From Cyclobacteriaceae bacterium (GTDB lineage Bacteria; Bacteroidota; Bacteroidia; Cytophagales; Cyclobacteriaceae), in assembly GCA_019638285.1 (NCBI GenBank), contig JAHBUB010000006.1, forward strand, positions 108,219-140,539: 32,321 bases of DNA, written 5' to 3'. Below are positions 14,391 to 24,404 of this stretch, piece by piece (the first letter of the stretch is position 1; every line of letters begins with the position of its first letter). The notes under the pieces are model-generated. The model ran no database searches. It had not been told where the DNA came from and saw only the letters and a program-made list of their open reading frames with translations. Made by a program: the position numbers and the translations under genes.

Positions 14391-17366
14391 TTAATTATTC
14401 TTCTTTTTCTTCTTCAACAAGTTGTTCAACTTGTCTTGTAATAATTGTTCCACAGGGGCCGTCTTCGTAGTGTCTTTTGCTACTGGTGTTTGATGTGTTG
14501 AGTCTGGCTTATTTCCTTTCAATAGGTTCCCAACAATATCTTTCGGATCCGTACCTTTCAAAGCCTCCGTTACTGCCTCTTTGCCCTTTTCCTGTACAAC
14601 GTTTGTTATGGCCTCTTTCACTTGTTGTTTTTGTTCCTGCATCACTAACTTGGCTTTGGGATCATTATAATTTCCACCCACGCCTATGGTTATCGGTATT
14701 TCGCTGGTAGAATTACTACTGCCAGAGTATTGGTTAAGGAACCCTTGTAACTGACCCCCTAATTTTCCGGCTGGTACATTCATCTTTAATGAATAGTCAA
14801 TACTTCCATCTAGGCCAGTGCTTCCCGCCACTGTAGTTTTATAACTTCCAAACTGTACATCAAAAGGCTTTACACTCAATCTGCCATTATCAATGGAGGC
14901 CGACATCAGTACATCCTTTAAGGTTACTTTATCGCTATCTTCCAACTTTGTAAGTGAGGTAATCCCTGAAACCAATTTTGATTGGGTGAGCGCAGCCTGT
15001 GCCACCTTAATCAATCCTGCTCCGTTTACAGTCGCAAGATTCGGCATCATAGTTGGCAATAATTCACCGCTTATTTTGAAGTCCGTACTGAAATCTCCAT
15101 TCACCAAGCCTGCTATAGGTGCATACGTTTTTACAACAGAGAATGAGCTTGCCGCCTGCTGTATCGCCAACCCTTCAATCTTCAAGTCCATATCATATTT
15201 TGGATGGGCAATGTCTTTTGTATTATAGGTTCCGGTCATCTGGAATTTCCCCCCCAGCATATTGAATTTTAATTCGCGAAGGCTGGCAATGCCATCTTTC
15301 ACAATAATATCGCCTGATGCATTGGTGATGTTGTAATCCATCATTTTCACTGTATTTAGTGAAGAGTGAAGAATGAAATCAATATTTTCCGGTACAGGAA
15401 TAACACCAAAAGGTGCTTCTTCTGTGGCCGGAGTCTGCTCTGATTCTGTCATAAACTCATTCAAGTCTAAAAGATTAGATCTAAAAGTTACATTGCCTTT
15501 GATGGTTTGATTTTTTGAAAACATGTAAGCAATGTAATTGCTCACTGAGCCCTCCATAGAAAAATCACTTTTGCCAATGGTTCCTGCGGTGTTTTTGATC
15601 TCAATTTTACTAGGATCAAAAACCGCCTGTGCCTTGCTGACCGTAACGGCATAGGGCAGATCTTTGGATGAGAACTTAAAGTTTTCCAGTGATGCCGTAC
15701 CACTGGTAGGCAAACGATCGTACTTGCCTGCTTCCACATCAGACATTTTGCCTTTGGTTTGAATGTCTGCAATGACCTTACCTGCCAAAGTCATCCCTTC
15801 AACAGGAAATATTTTCGTCATTTTCTCAAGATCGATAGCGCCATTGGCCTTTATGTCCCAGTTGTAATCATCCAAGTTCTGAATGATCATGTTGGCAACG
15901 AATTTTTCTCCATCCATTAGTAATGAAAGATCCTTGACATTGATAGTTGTCTCTGCCATTTTACCTGAAGTATTTTTTACCGTAGACAAAAATTGCATGT
16001 TTTCAATCGGCAATGGAAACTCGCTTGACTTCACATAGCCATCTCTAAGGGACATGGTTACATCTATCGCGGGAATTATTTTCTTTATGCTATCGTAAAC
16101 ACCATTGGCGGAAGCATCAATAGAAAAGGCTCCCTTCATTTCCAATCCTTCCATGGGAAACATCTTGTTGAGTTCTACCAAATTCAGGCTTGCTTTTACG
16201 TTGCCATTCAGCTTGTAGTTCTTAAGGTTTTCTATTAGAAGTTTAGCGTCTACAGGATTATTGCCAAGCTCCATGTGTAATTTCTTAAGATCTACAATTG
16301 TGTTATCAATCACACCATCCTTATTATCCACAAATAAATCGACATTAATATTTTTAATAGCCGATGGCAGATCAGGATACTTAAACATTCCATCATCAAC
16401 TTTAACTGCCAGATTAAAGGCAGGCATTTGCGTTTCGCTGTAGCTACCCTTTACCATTCCGGTAAAAGCAATGTTTCCGCTAGTCTCTATACTTCCGAAA
16501 TCTTTGGTGTACATGCCCGGCACCAAAGACAATAAACTTTTAAATGTGCTTTCTTCGGTCTCGTAACTGATGTCCATGTCATAGCTATCCTCATTCATTT
16601 TGAACCAGCCATCAAAGGCCAATCCAAAATCATTGAGTTTGGCCACGTTTTTCTTAAAGGTAAATTTGGAATAATCTTCACTTATGCCAAACACCATCTC
16701 TGCAGTAAGTCTCTTGTTGCTAATGTATTCTACACCGTCATAAACTACTGACATCGAATCTGCTTTTGTTTTTGTTCTAAGATCGAACTCCTTCTCATTG
16801 AAGTCACCATTACCTGTATGGTTAAGTCCCGCCATCTTCATAGAAAACGGAATGGATTGGTCATCATATGAAAGATCCCCATCTACTACTTCCCAATAGT
16901 CAATCCCAAATGAAAACTTACTGTCTTCCTCCTTTGCCGCTACGGTATCTGTAGAAGGGTAAGTGATGTCCCAATTGGCCCTTCCATCGGGCAACACTCT
17001 AATATTAATTTGAGGACGAATCAGTGTAATTCCCTTTAGTCTCAATTCATCACCAAACAATAATTCTTTAAGATTTACTTCCACCTCTAGTCGCTCTACT
17101 ACAAAAAGTGGTACGCCCTCAAAGGGGGCCTTATTAAATACCCCTAATTCACTTATCACCGCTGTCACGTTGGGAAAGTTTTTGAACAACGTAAGGTCAA
17201 AATTATCCACATCAAAAATCACGTCTGCATTAACAGAACTGGCTATCTCCTTGTCAATGGCTGCCTTGATATCGTCTTTGAAAACAATAGGGACAATAAT
17301 TGCTGTAGCCACTAAAAGGATAAGAATAATGCCTAACCCAATCAGTACCTTCTTCATGATTTTCAT
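14391..17366 (-). CDS. AsmA family protein
   Basis: The 991-residue protein starts at ATG 17366 (MKIMKKVLIGLG; an ATG three codons later is an equal choice). One membrane segment at about 5-29 anchors it in the inner membrane; the rest is periplasmic. The N-terminal AsmA region has DVDNFDLTLFKNFPNVTAVI, EVEVNLKELLFGDELRLKGI and LPDGRANWDITY. The central part repeats short beta-strand units such as LKNYKLNGNVKASLNLVELN, and the AsmA-like C-terminal domain covers about 650-880 (MLGGKFQMTGTYNTKDIAHP and following). The tail has Gln/Lys-rich helices and ends LLKKKKKNN. AsmA/YhdP/TamB-like proteins form long hydrophobic grooves thought to carry phospholipids to the outer membrane. It lies downstream of the aldehyde dehydrogenase with a 135-bp gap and a candidate -7 box. 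Confidence 0.93.
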   Translation of the reverse strand: MKIMKKVLIGLGIILILLVATAIIVPIVFKDDIKAAIDKEIASSVNADVIFDVDNFDLTLFKNFPNVTAVISELGVFNKAPFEGVPLFVVERLEVEVNLKELLFGDELRLKGITLIRPQINIRVLPDGRANWDITYPSTDTVAAKEEDSKFSFGIDYWEVVDGDLSYDDQSIPFSMKMAGLNHTGNGDFNEKEFDLRTKTKADSMSVVYDGVEYISNKRLTAEMVFGISEDYSKFTFKKNVAKLNDFGLAFDGWFKMNEDSYDMDISYETEESTFKSLLSLVPGMYTKDFGSIETSGNIAFTGMVKGSYSETQMPAFNLAVKVDDGMFKYPDLPSAIKNINVDLFVDNKDGVIDNTIVDLKKLHMELGNNPVDAKLLIENLKNYKLNGNVKASLNLVELNKMFPMEGLEMKGAFSIDASANGVYDSIKKIIPAIDVTMSLRDGYVKSSEFPLPIENMQFLSTVKNTSGKMAETTINVKDLSLLMDGEKFVANMIIQNLDDYNWDIKANGAIDLEKMTKIFPVEGMTLAGKVIADIQTKGKMSDVEAGKYDRLPTSGTASLENFKFSSKDLPYAVTVSKAQAVFDPSKIEIKNTAGTIGKSDFSMEGSVSNYIAYMFSKNQTIKGNVTFRSNLLDLNEFMTESEQTPATEEAPFGVIPVPENIDFILHSSLNTVKMMDYNITNASGDIIVKDGIASLRELKFNMLGGKFQMTGTYNTKDIAHPKYDMDLKIEGLAIQQAASSFSVVKTYAPIAGLVNGDFSTDFKISGELLPTMMPNLATVNGAGLIKVAQAALTQSKLVSGITSLTKLEDSDKVTLKDVLMSASIDNGRLSVKPFDVQFGSYKTTVAGSTGLDGSIDYSLKMNVPAGKLGGQLQGFLNQYSGSSNSTSEIPITIGVGGNYNDPKAKLVMQEQKQQVKEAITNVVQEKGKEAVTEALKGTDPKDIVGNLLKGNKPDSTHQTPVAKDTTKTAPVEQLLQDKLNNLLKKKKKNN

Positions 17367-17417
17367 TGTATTAATATTTTTCTTGTTGCTTTTTCCCTGG
17401 TTTCTGCCTTACTGGGA

Positions 17418-17425
17418 CAAAATTA
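17418..17425 (-). promoter_or_regulatory. Candidate -7 box (TAATTTTG) before the AsmA gene
   Basis: TAATTTTG is an exact TAnnTTTG match 51 bases before the ATG at 17366. The nearest TTTTTG upstream is about 27 bp away, longer than usual. It would let the AsmA gene be transcribed apart from the aldehyde dehydrogenase. Confidence 0.33.
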
Positions 17426-17501
17426 CTAAATCCATTGCTGCCCGCTATGCTACAAAAAGCATGCTGCAATGTTTTAACGAAAGATTGTTATAAAACGTAT
17501 T

Positions 17502-18935
17502 CTAAAACCACCTTAGGATAGGCTCAAGCAGTGTTTTCATTCGTTTTGAAAACGGAGGATAAAACAGATAAGAAAGTGCAAAACCTCTCTTCTGCTTAAG
17601 AACTGGCTTTTCATTAGAAAAGGAAAGAAAACCATAATAACCGTGTGATTTCCCAATGCCGCTATTATTAACTCCTCCAAAAGGAAGGTTAGGATGCATA
17701 AATTGTAAAACACAATCATTGATACAAACGGATCCGGCTGACGTCTGGTGAAGTATGCTTTCTCTAAACTTTTTGTTTGTACTAAAAACATAAAGAGCAA
17801 GTGGCTTTGGCTTTGAGTTGACTAACTCAATTACCTCAGATTCGTTATGGAAAGTAATAATTGGCAAAATCGGCCCAAAGATCTCTTCTTCCATGATTCT
17901 GGCATTGGCAGGCACTTCTGAAATAATGGCAGGGTGAAAGAATCTGGTCGTTGAATTCAACTCACCCGACAGCTCAATTTTTGCTCCTTTCTCTACCGCA
18001 TCTGCCATCATTTCTTTCAAGCGATTAAAATGGCGTTCGTTAATAACCCTTCCATATGAAGAGCTCTGTTCTGAAATACTGACGCCATCGCCAAACAATT
18101 TATCTATTTGAATTTTTAACTCCGCAATGACTTCCTCTTTTATGTCTTCATGAATCACCAGATAATCCGGTGCGATGCAGGTTTGTCCGTTGTTTAAAAA
18201 TTTTCCAAAAACGATTCGCTTTGCTGTCTCTTTAATTCTGGCAGAAGAATGAATGATAGCGGGTGACTTCCCTCCGAGTTCAAGGGTAATCGAAGCCAGG
18301 TGAGTGGCGGCTGCTTTCATCACAATCTTGCCTACTTCAGGGCTCCCAGTGAAAAATATGTGATCAAAAGGCAAGGCAAGTAGTTCGGAGGCAATCTCCT
18401 TGCCCCCTTGTAAAACCATCACATCTCCATCAAATACTTCTTCTACCATCTCGGCAATTAGTTGGGAGGTATTTGGAGTTTCTTCAGAGGGTTTCAACAA
18501 TGCAACGTTTCCAGCTGCAAGACATGAAACCAGTGGCCCTACCGACAAATTGAACGGAAAATTCCATGGCGAAAGAATCAGGCACACCCCTTTTGGTTCA
18601 TACCTTATTTCTGATCGTGTGCCAAGGTAGTTGATGGTAGCATCCACTTTTGTAGGACGCGTCCATTGGTCAATGTTATTGAGAGCATGCTTTATCTCCC
18701 CAATAACAGGATACGCTTCAGAAATATCCACCTCCACCGAAGGTTTTTGAAAATCCCTATGAACAGCCTGTTTTAGCCGCAGGCGATTATCCATTACCCA
18801 ATTCAAAAGCTTTGTCAGTTTCTCTTTTCTGCTGGCAATAGAGGGGTTTCTTTGAAGAAATTGCCTTTTCTTTAAAGCGTTGAAAGCGTCATTTGCTGTT
18901 TGGGTAACTACCCCTTCAAGATTTTCCATCTTCAT
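17502..18935 (-). CDS. Aldehyde dehydrogenase family protein (class 3-like)
   Basis: The 477-residue protein starts at ATG 18935 (MKMENLEGVV); the longer frame begins with TTG and adds 19 basic residues of no known use. It has the NAD(P)-binding SPWNFPFNLS segment, KPSEETPNTS, FFTGSPEVGK, the general-base Glu in LELGGKSP (about 219) and the catalytic Cys in NNGQTCIAPDY (about 253), with EEEIFGPILPI and the FGGVNNSGIGKSHG C-terminal motif. The length and the C-terminal hydrophobic stretch (LSYLFYPPFSKRMKTLLEPILRWF) fit class 3 / fatty aldehyde dehydrogenases (YwdH/ALDH3-like), which oxidise medium or long-chain aldehydes. The hydrophobic tail suggests loose membrane contact. It precedes the AsmA gene on the same strand. 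Family call firm; aldehyde range inferred. Confidence 0.94.
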   Translation of the reverse strand: MKMENLEGVVTQTANDAFNALKKRQFLQRNPSIASRKEKLTKLLNWVMDNRLRLKQAVHRDFQKPSVEVDISEAYPVIGEIKHALNNIDQWTRPTKVDATINYLGTRSEIRYEPKGVCLILSPWNFPFNLSVGPLVSCLAAGNVALLKPSEETPNTSQLIAEMVEEVFDGDVMVLQGGKEIASELLALPFDHIFFTGSPEVGKIVMKAAATHLASITLELGGKSPAIIHSSARIKETAKRIVFGKFLNNGQTCIAPDYLVIHEDIKEEVIAELKIQIDKLFGDGVSISEQSSSYGRVINERHFNRLKEMMADAVEKGAKIELSGELNSTTRFFHPAIISEVPANARIMEEEIFGPILPIITFHNESEVIELVNSKPKPLALYVFSTNKKFRESILHQTSAGSVCINDCVLQFMHPNLPFGGVNNSGIGKSHGYYGFLSFSNEKPVLKQKRGFALSYLFYPPFSKRMKTLLEPILRWF

Positions 18936-19130
18936 TCTTAAAGTTATCCAATTTTTCAGCTTCTTTAGATGGATAATAGCCCGTCTCAGCAATAAAAAAT
19001 AGGGATATCAAATAATCCTCCATCCCTCAGAAAATCAGATTTAGCTCAATTCTTACTCGATTTAAGATCTCTGGCTCACGGTGCTCTTGATTCTCGATTT
19101 ATAATAAGGTTGATAAAAAAATAAGAGGGT

Positions 19131-19844
19131 TTAATTTTTTAAGATCCGAAGCTCTACCCTACGGTTCAATCGATGGGCCTCTTCTGTATCTTCCCGTGTA
19201 ATTGGAACTGTTCCCCCAAAAGCTTTTGTTTTTATTCTGTTTTTAGGAATTCGCTTAGATATCAAGTAATCCTTTACTGCATCTACACGATCCTGTGATA
19301 ATTTAAGATTGGCCCTGGGATTCCCACGTGTATCTGTGTGTCCTTCCAGCTGGATAATCATATTAGGGTTTTGATTCATCATTGTTACTACTTTGTCAAG
19401 TTCAGCATAAGAATTAGCTCCTATCTTTGCCCGACTTTGCTCAAAAATCAATTCTCTTAACACTAATACAGTCCCCTCTGTATGTGTTTCGTGTGCTACA
19501 TCCAGTGCACTGCTCGGTAATCCTAATTCAATATCCTTTAGTAGTATGCGGTCTTCTCCGGCTTCCGCAGGATCGAGCATGTACTTGGAGGGTGCATAGC
19601 CCGGTGCTTCTACAGTGATGGAATACCTATCATGAAACAATGGAAATTTATAACTGCTTCCATTCAGGGTACCTACTACACTTCCATAAGGTAAACTCTG
19701 GTAAGAGATACGAGCCTCAACAGGTTCCTTGGTTTTCGCATTGGTAATTTTACCTGTGGCATAAATCAAGGTGTCAGTATTTTGAGCATGCCCAAAACCG
19801 ATTACCCCTGTAATCATCCAAAATAATAAAACATTCCTTTTCAT
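19131..19844 (-). CDS. OmpA family protein with a carboxypeptidase-regulatory-like domain
   Basis: The 237-residue protein starts at ATG 19844 with signal peptide MKRNVLLFWMITGVIGFGHA. Residues about 25-105 are a carboxypeptidase-regulatory-like beta-sandwich (ATGKITNAKTKEPVEARISY, ITVEAPGYAPSKY). Residues about 125-237 are an OmpA peptidoglycan-binding domain with LEGHTDTRGNPRANLKLSQD. D171 and R186 sit 15 apart, as the diaminopimelate-binding Asp and Arg do in OmpA. No membrane barrel is present, so it is periplasmic and binds peptidoglycan. It lies 27 bp after a larger OmpA-domain gene on the same strand, and both share this domain pair, so they are probably co-transcribed and may work together. 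Confidence 0.93.
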   Translation of the reverse strand: MKRNVLLFWMITGVIGFGHAQNTDTLIYATGKITNAKTKEPVEARISYQSLPYGSVVGTLNGSSYKFPLFHDRYSITVEAPGYAPSKYMLDPAEAGEDRILLKDIELGLPSSALDVAHETHTEGTVLVLRELIFEQSRAKIGANSYAELDKVVTMMNQNPNMIIQLEGHTDTRGNPRANLKLSQDRVDAVKDYLISKRIPKNRIKTKAFGGTVPITREDTEEAHRLNRRVELRILKN

Positions 19845-19871
19845 TTGTGATCGATACTGTGATTTACCGAA

Positions 19872-21902
19872 TTACAATTTCAATATTTTAAACTCCACCC
19901 TACGGTTCTTTTTCCGGCCTTCTTTTGTCTCGTTTGTCTCTATCGGCTTTGTCTCCCCATAGAAGGTCACCTTCACGCGTTCTTTCGCTACCCCTTTATC
20001 GGTAAGATAGCGGACGACCGATTTTGCTCTTCTTTCTGATAATCCTAAGTTATAATCTTCAGGTCCAGTGGAGTCGGTATGTCCGGAAATCTCAACCTCA
20101 AGGGTTGGTTTCTCTCCCATAAGAGTTACAATTCTGTTCAGCTCAGGGAATGATTCGGACTTAAGTGTGGCCTGATCAAAATCGAAAAATATATTATTCA
20201 AATCAATGGTCGCATCCGGCTCAATCTTCGCCACCTGTATTGGCTCAAGGCGTATATCTTGATTTTTTGTTACACCATCTTTAGTAATGCCTCTCAAATC
20301 CAGGTTTTGGTTCTCTGAGATATGTCCGTCTGCTTCCGCCCGTACGCCATACAATTGCCCAGCAGGTAAATGAATTTCATACTCTCCGGTTTCAGGGTCG
20401 GAGTGTGTAACTCCCACCTCGGTACCATCTGGCAGTTTTTCATAAATGATTTTTGCCGAAATCGGCTCACCTGTTTTTGCATCAATCAATTTTCCTCTGA
20501 CAATTACAATAGTCTCCGGGCTCATGAATACCGGCAATTTTACGCGATAGACGTCTGCATTATCAACGGCCACCTCTCTTGAATAATAGGCATACTCACT
20601 GGATGACGGAATGTTAAAAAATAAATCGTTCAGTTCAGTATTAATGTCTGGCCCCATGTTTTCAGGCTCTGACCAGTTCGTCCAGGTGTCATCAAGGCGC
20701 TTGGTCATGTATACATCACTTCCACCATAGCCGCTAAAACCATTGGATGAAAAATATAGTGTCTTATTGTCTGAAGCGAGAAACGGTGCCGATTCTTCTC
20801 CTGCCGTATTAATTATGTCTCCGAGATTTAAAGGGGATGACCATAAGCTATCGTTTTTTTGAAAACTCACATATAAATCCCTGTCTCCTCTTGAGTCTTC
20901 ACGTTCAACAGACATCAATAGGGCAATCCGAGTATTGGCCATAAAGTAATTGGCCTTTTCATTAAAATTATAGTCGTTTTCAATATTCAGTGGTTTAGGA
21001 TCAGACCATGTTCCGCTGAGGTTATCACTTACGGAAACTCCGGCAACCATCTTACCATCTTTCTGATATTTATTGCCTAATAAAATAATCACTGATTTTC
21101 CATCCGGAGTGGCCGAAACAGCATTGATGAAATTTGGGTTGTTGTTATTGAATTTAGGGCCTATGTTTTTGGCCAGGGTCCAGGTGCCATCAGCTCCCAG
21201 CTCTGAATACCAGATATCCTCTTTGTCTGTAACTCCGCCTATATTTTCAGGATGATTCCTTCTACTAAAGTAAAGGGTCTTTCCATCGGGCGAAAGCAGC
21301 GGATTAAGCTCGCTGTAATCACTGTTCACTGACTCGTCTAGCCGCTCTACAATAATGCCTTTACTGAGTAGTTCTGGTATTGAGATGTTGGCTATAATCG
21401 GATATTGAGAATCAGAAATGGCAACCGCATCAATGGAGAAGTAATCTGGCAATGCAGCGCCATCGAATTCTAATTTAACAGCAGCTACTTTATATGGTGT
21501 TTTTTCAACAAATACATTCAACATTCTCCCTTTCAATGGAATGGACATTGGATTAAAGGTGTGTATTAAATATTCATTGTCCTGCTCATCATACAGATAA
21601 AGATTAGATAGTCCACTTGGATTATGTGACTCCGCGATGGCAATTTGCTGGATTTGGATATGGTTGTCGTAGCCTATTTTAATAAATTCTTTTCGTTTGG
21701 GCTTATCAGGAGTCCACGCACTGGGGTTTTGACCTCCTGCAGGAAGTACATTCGGTTTACCTAAAATTTGATTTGCTGAGTATTGAACCGGGGTTAGTTC
21801 AGATGAAAAGTCGATCACTTTTGACCCCCATTGAACCACTTGGCTATGTGCCATTGCGTTGGCGAGAAAGATAAAAGCGGCAATCAGTAATATTCTATTC
21901 AT
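19872..21902 (-). CDS. OmpA family protein with PD40 beta-propeller (PorE-like, no TPR)
   Basis: The 676-residue protein starts at ATG 21902 with signal peptide ending near AMAHS. Residues about 22-165 form a discoidin-like beta-sandwich (VVQWGSKVIDFSSEL, SAWTPDKPKRKEFIKIGY). About 180-455 are PD40/WD40-like repeats (LNPLLSPDGKTLYFSRR, SAPFLASDNKTLYFSSNG, GGSDVYMTK). About 465-555 are a carboxypeptidase-regulatory-like domain and 565-676 an OmpA domain with ISGHTDSTGPEDYNLGLSER. This order after the first domain matches PorE of the type IX secretion system, but PorE has an N-terminal TPR region and a lipobox, which are absent here. It probably binds peptidoglycan and links it to an outer-membrane assembly; a type IX role is inference. 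It heads a two-gene operon. Confidence 0.92.
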   Translation of the reverse strand: MNRILLIAAFIFLANAMAHSQVVQWGSKVIDFSSELTPVQYSANQILGKPNVLPAGGQNPSAWTPDKPKRKEFIKIGYDNHIQIQQIAIAESHNPSGLSNLYLYDEQDNEYLIHTFNPMSIPLKGRMLNVFVEKTPYKVAAVKLEFDGAALPDYFSIDAVAISDSQYPIIANISIPELLSKGIIVERLDESVNSDYSELNPLLSPDGKTLYFSRRNHPENIGGVTDKEDIWYSELGADGTWTLAKNIGPKFNNNNPNFINAVSATPDGKSVIILLGNKYQKDGKMVAGVSVSDNLSGTWSDPKPLNIENDYNFNEKANYFMANTRIALLMSVEREDSRGDRDLYVSFQKNDSLWSSPLNLGDIINTAGEESAPFLASDNKTLYFSSNGFSGYGGSDVYMTKRLDDTWTNWSEPENMGPDINTELNDLFFNIPSSSEYAYYSREVAVDNADVYRVKLPVFMSPETIVIVRGKLIDAKTGEPISAKIIYEKLPDGTEVGVTHSDPETGEYEIHLPAGQLYGVRAEADGHISENQNLDLRGITKDGVTKNQDIRLEPIQVAKIEPDATIDLNNIFFDFDQATLKSESFPELNRIVTLMGEKPTLEVEISGHTDSTGPEDYNLGLSERRAKSVVRYLTDKGVAKERVKVTFYGETKPIETNETKEGRKKNRRVEFKILKL

Positions 21903-22027
21903 GTATATGCTCGGACTATCCCGATTTAGGGACTAAACATACCTAAAAATTTAAAAACGGGAAAAAATATTACATCTCACCACAGATCTGCCTTCTTCGA
22001 GTTTGAGTGAAATAGTCCTTTTCGTGG

Positions 22028-24325
22028 CTATTGCTCCATAGAAGTCTTATTAAAAAGAAGAAAACCTACATGGAGTAAAATGCCCAGTTGGCTTTCGCGA
22101 TCATCATAATAATTAAAACTCAGACTAATTGGCCCCACTGTACTATGATACACCAGACCAGCAGTACCAGTAAAAAATATTTTATTGAATGAATCATCCA
22201 ACACCCCTTCCTGGTTCTGCCCTTTTACAATAGCCTCTAGCGGCTTGAAAAGATATCCTTCAAGCCGAAAGTCCAATTTATTTCTTAAGGCAAATACATT
22301 TCGCCAGCCTCCTGCCACATAATTGTAAGCCCTGAAGTTTTGGAGAAACAATGTTTTACTATCCTGTAAAGGGTAAAAGCCCGGAGCATTAATTAACGAC
22401 CCCTGGTAGTCGACAAAAAGCGGTTGATTAGACAGAACCCCTTCAAAAATATACCCCGAGCTATAGAAGCCAGACTTAAAATATTGCTCAAGAGAAATTC
22501 GGGCCCGTATCCAGGAGTGTCTTTCTTTCAATCCCTGGGTAATCATAGAAGTAGACCCCGGTGTATAATTTTCTGTAACTGAGAACCAATCTGCATTAAA
22601 CGAGTAAGATTTCCCGGCTGAGGCATATTGTTTTTTGTTAAGATTTCCTGTCGTTAGGCTAATTCCGGTTCTGAATCCATTTAGCTTCATGCGATCAAGG
22701 GTATCAATAGAAGTTATAACATCGGTATTGATATACTTATCATCGTTGTTCAGATAGAATCCGTGTAATGAAGCCTTATACTGCCGACCCATAGGGAATC
22801 CGATACTAACACCCACCTTCCTGTCTATACGATCCAGCACCGTGGGCAAAAATTTGTCTACAACAATATCTTTCCCCTCTAAATAATCCCATGAATTGAA
22901 GCTCACTTGCGGTTCAATATAAAATCGTCCAAAGTATGGCAAATCCATTCTGTACTTCACTTCAGCCGATTTCGCAAAACTTCCGGCATAGAAGTTTAAA
23001 CTGGAATGATTAAGCGTGCGATTAAAGTAATAATAATGAAGACCCAAAAACATAGTGCTAATGTTTCTGGTTGCGATCATGCCTCCAAAGTCTATCTGAA
23101 AATTGTTTTGCGGTCTTCGCGACAGCCTAAAATTAAAAATCTTGGCTGCGGTATCGTACACTATCCCTGGGTATACACTCTTAAAGTAATCCTCCGAGAC
23201 AAGTTTATAATATCCTTTCTTAACATCGCTAAAATTGAGTGGTCTTTTTCCGCTTTGAAAAACCTTATTCAAATAATTTCTCTGCTTTGAATTGAATTGA
23301 CTATATTTTACATCTTCAATTACCCAAGGTACGGCCTCACTGTTAAAAATGTTTCGTTTAATTGCAACCGATTCGCAAGTACGCCTATCGGATATCTTTT
23401 TTTTAATCTCTTCTATCTGCCTTAAAGTTTGCTGATACCCGCTGTCAATCATGCTTTTTGCATATCTGAAATCAAATGCCGTATAAGGCTTGAGGCTGGG
23501 TTGAATATAAATTCCATTCTCGGGTACTTCTGCAGGATCTGACTTGTCCAACAACATATAAAGAAGAGATTTTGAAATCAACTTATCATCCTCTCCATAA
23601 GGGTATTCTTCAAACACTTTTGTAGAAACGTTGGATCCAATGATAACCTGCGGGTTAAAATCTCTTTCCATCACATCAATGGGAAAGTTATTGTATACCC
23701 CACCATCAAATAGATATTTATTATCCACTTTTATTGGAAGATAGAAGAAAGGAACGGTTTGCGTAGCGCGTAGTGCATCACTTAATATCCCATTTTTAAA
23801 CACTACGCTCGTTTGCGTAAATATGTCGGCAGCAACTACGCGTAATGGAATAAAAAGGCTGTCAAAGTTATTCTTGGATATGGCCGAGGCTTGTGCAAAC
23901 ATTTCTGCCAATGCAAAGTTGAGAGAAAGGTCGCTTGCAATACTGCTGTTGAGCAAAAATCCGAATGCAGAATCAAGTGAAATATTAAACCGAATAAAAG
24001 AGGGATAATCCTCCTTCTTGCTATATTGGTAGTTGTACCCCTCCTCCAGCTGCCCAGTGATCCAATTCATAAATTCCTTTGACAAGGCAATGTCTTCAAT
24101 CTGTTCAGGGCTCATTCCTGCAGCGTAAGCACCTGCAACAATCCCTCCCATTGAGGTACCTACAATATAGTCAATCGGAATTTCGTTTTCCTCCAGTGCT
24201 TTTAACACGCCAATATGCGCCAGGCCTTTGGCCCCGCCACCACTCAGCACTACTCCCACCTGCTGCGCGCTGGCGCTAAGGGAAATAAAAAATATAATAA
24301 TGAGTATTGAAACAGACCTATTCAT
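22028..24325 (-). CDS. Patatin-like phospholipase fused to Omp85-type barrel (type Vd-like)
   Basis: The 765-residue protein starts at ATG 24325 with signal peptide MNRSVSILIIIFFISLSASA. Residues about 22-310 are a patatin: oxyanion loop SGGGAKG (28-34), nucleophile GTSMGG (S58) and the catalytic Asp in FDGGVYNNFP (D207). Residues about 332-402 form one POTRA domain (VIEDVKYSQFNSKQRNYLNK onward), and about 405-765 an outer-membrane barrel ending in hydrophobic strands (SLSFNYYDDRESQLGILLHV). This is the layout of PlpD/FplA, type Vd secretion proteins whose lipase passenger works at or beyond the outer membrane on phospholipids. It is the classical counterpart of the amidohydrolase-barrel fusion at 1851-4568. 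The catalytic dyad is intact. Confidence 0.95.
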   Translation of the reverse strand: MNRSVSILIIIFFISLSASAQQVGVVLSGGGAKGLAHIGVLKALEENEIPIDYIVGTSMGGIVAGAYAAGMSPEQIEDIALSKEFMNWITGQLEEGYNYQYSKKEDYPSFIRFNISLDSAFGFLLNSSIASDLSLNFALAEMFAQASAISKNNFDSLFIPLRVVAADIFTQTSVVFKNGILSDALRATQTVPFFYLPIKVDNKYLFDGGVYNNFPIDVMERDFNPQVIIGSNVSTKVFEEYPYGEDDKLISKSLLYMLLDKSDPAEVPENGIYIQPSLKPYTAFDFRYAKSMIDSGYQQTLRQIEEIKKKISDRRTCESVAIKRNIFNSEAVPWVIEDVKYSQFNSKQRNYLNKVFQSGKRPLNFSDVKKGYYKLVSEDYFKSVYPGIVYDTAAKIFNFRLSRRPQNNFQIDFGGMIATRNISTMFLGLHYYYFNRTLNHSSLNFYAGSFAKSAEVKYRMDLPYFGRFYIEPQVSFNSWDYLEGKDIVVDKFLPTVLDRIDRKVGVSIGFPMGRQYKASLHGFYLNNDDKYINTDVITSIDTLDRMKLNGFRTGISLTTGNLNKKQYASAGKSYSFNADWFSVTENYTPGSTSMITQGLKERHSWIRARISLEQYFKSGFYSSGYIFEGVLSNQPLFVDYQGSLINAPGFYPLQDSKTLFLQNFRAYNYVAGGWRNVFALRNKLDFRLEGYLFKPLEAIVKGQNQEGVLDDSFNKIFFTGTAGLVYHSTVGPISLSFNYYDDRESQLGILLHVGFLLFNKTSMEQ

Positions 24326-24404
24326 TCGTTACCTACATCAACGATGCCCCCTTTAACAATTAATTGTGTTGAAAAATTACAACTTTAGGAAGAAAAAAGA
24401 AAAA

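Noticed and set aside
18936-18992. Longer aldehyde dehydrogenase N-terminus from TTG 18992
   Set aside because: TTG is a rare start, the added 19 residues are basic with no known role, and ATG 18935 matches the usual family length.
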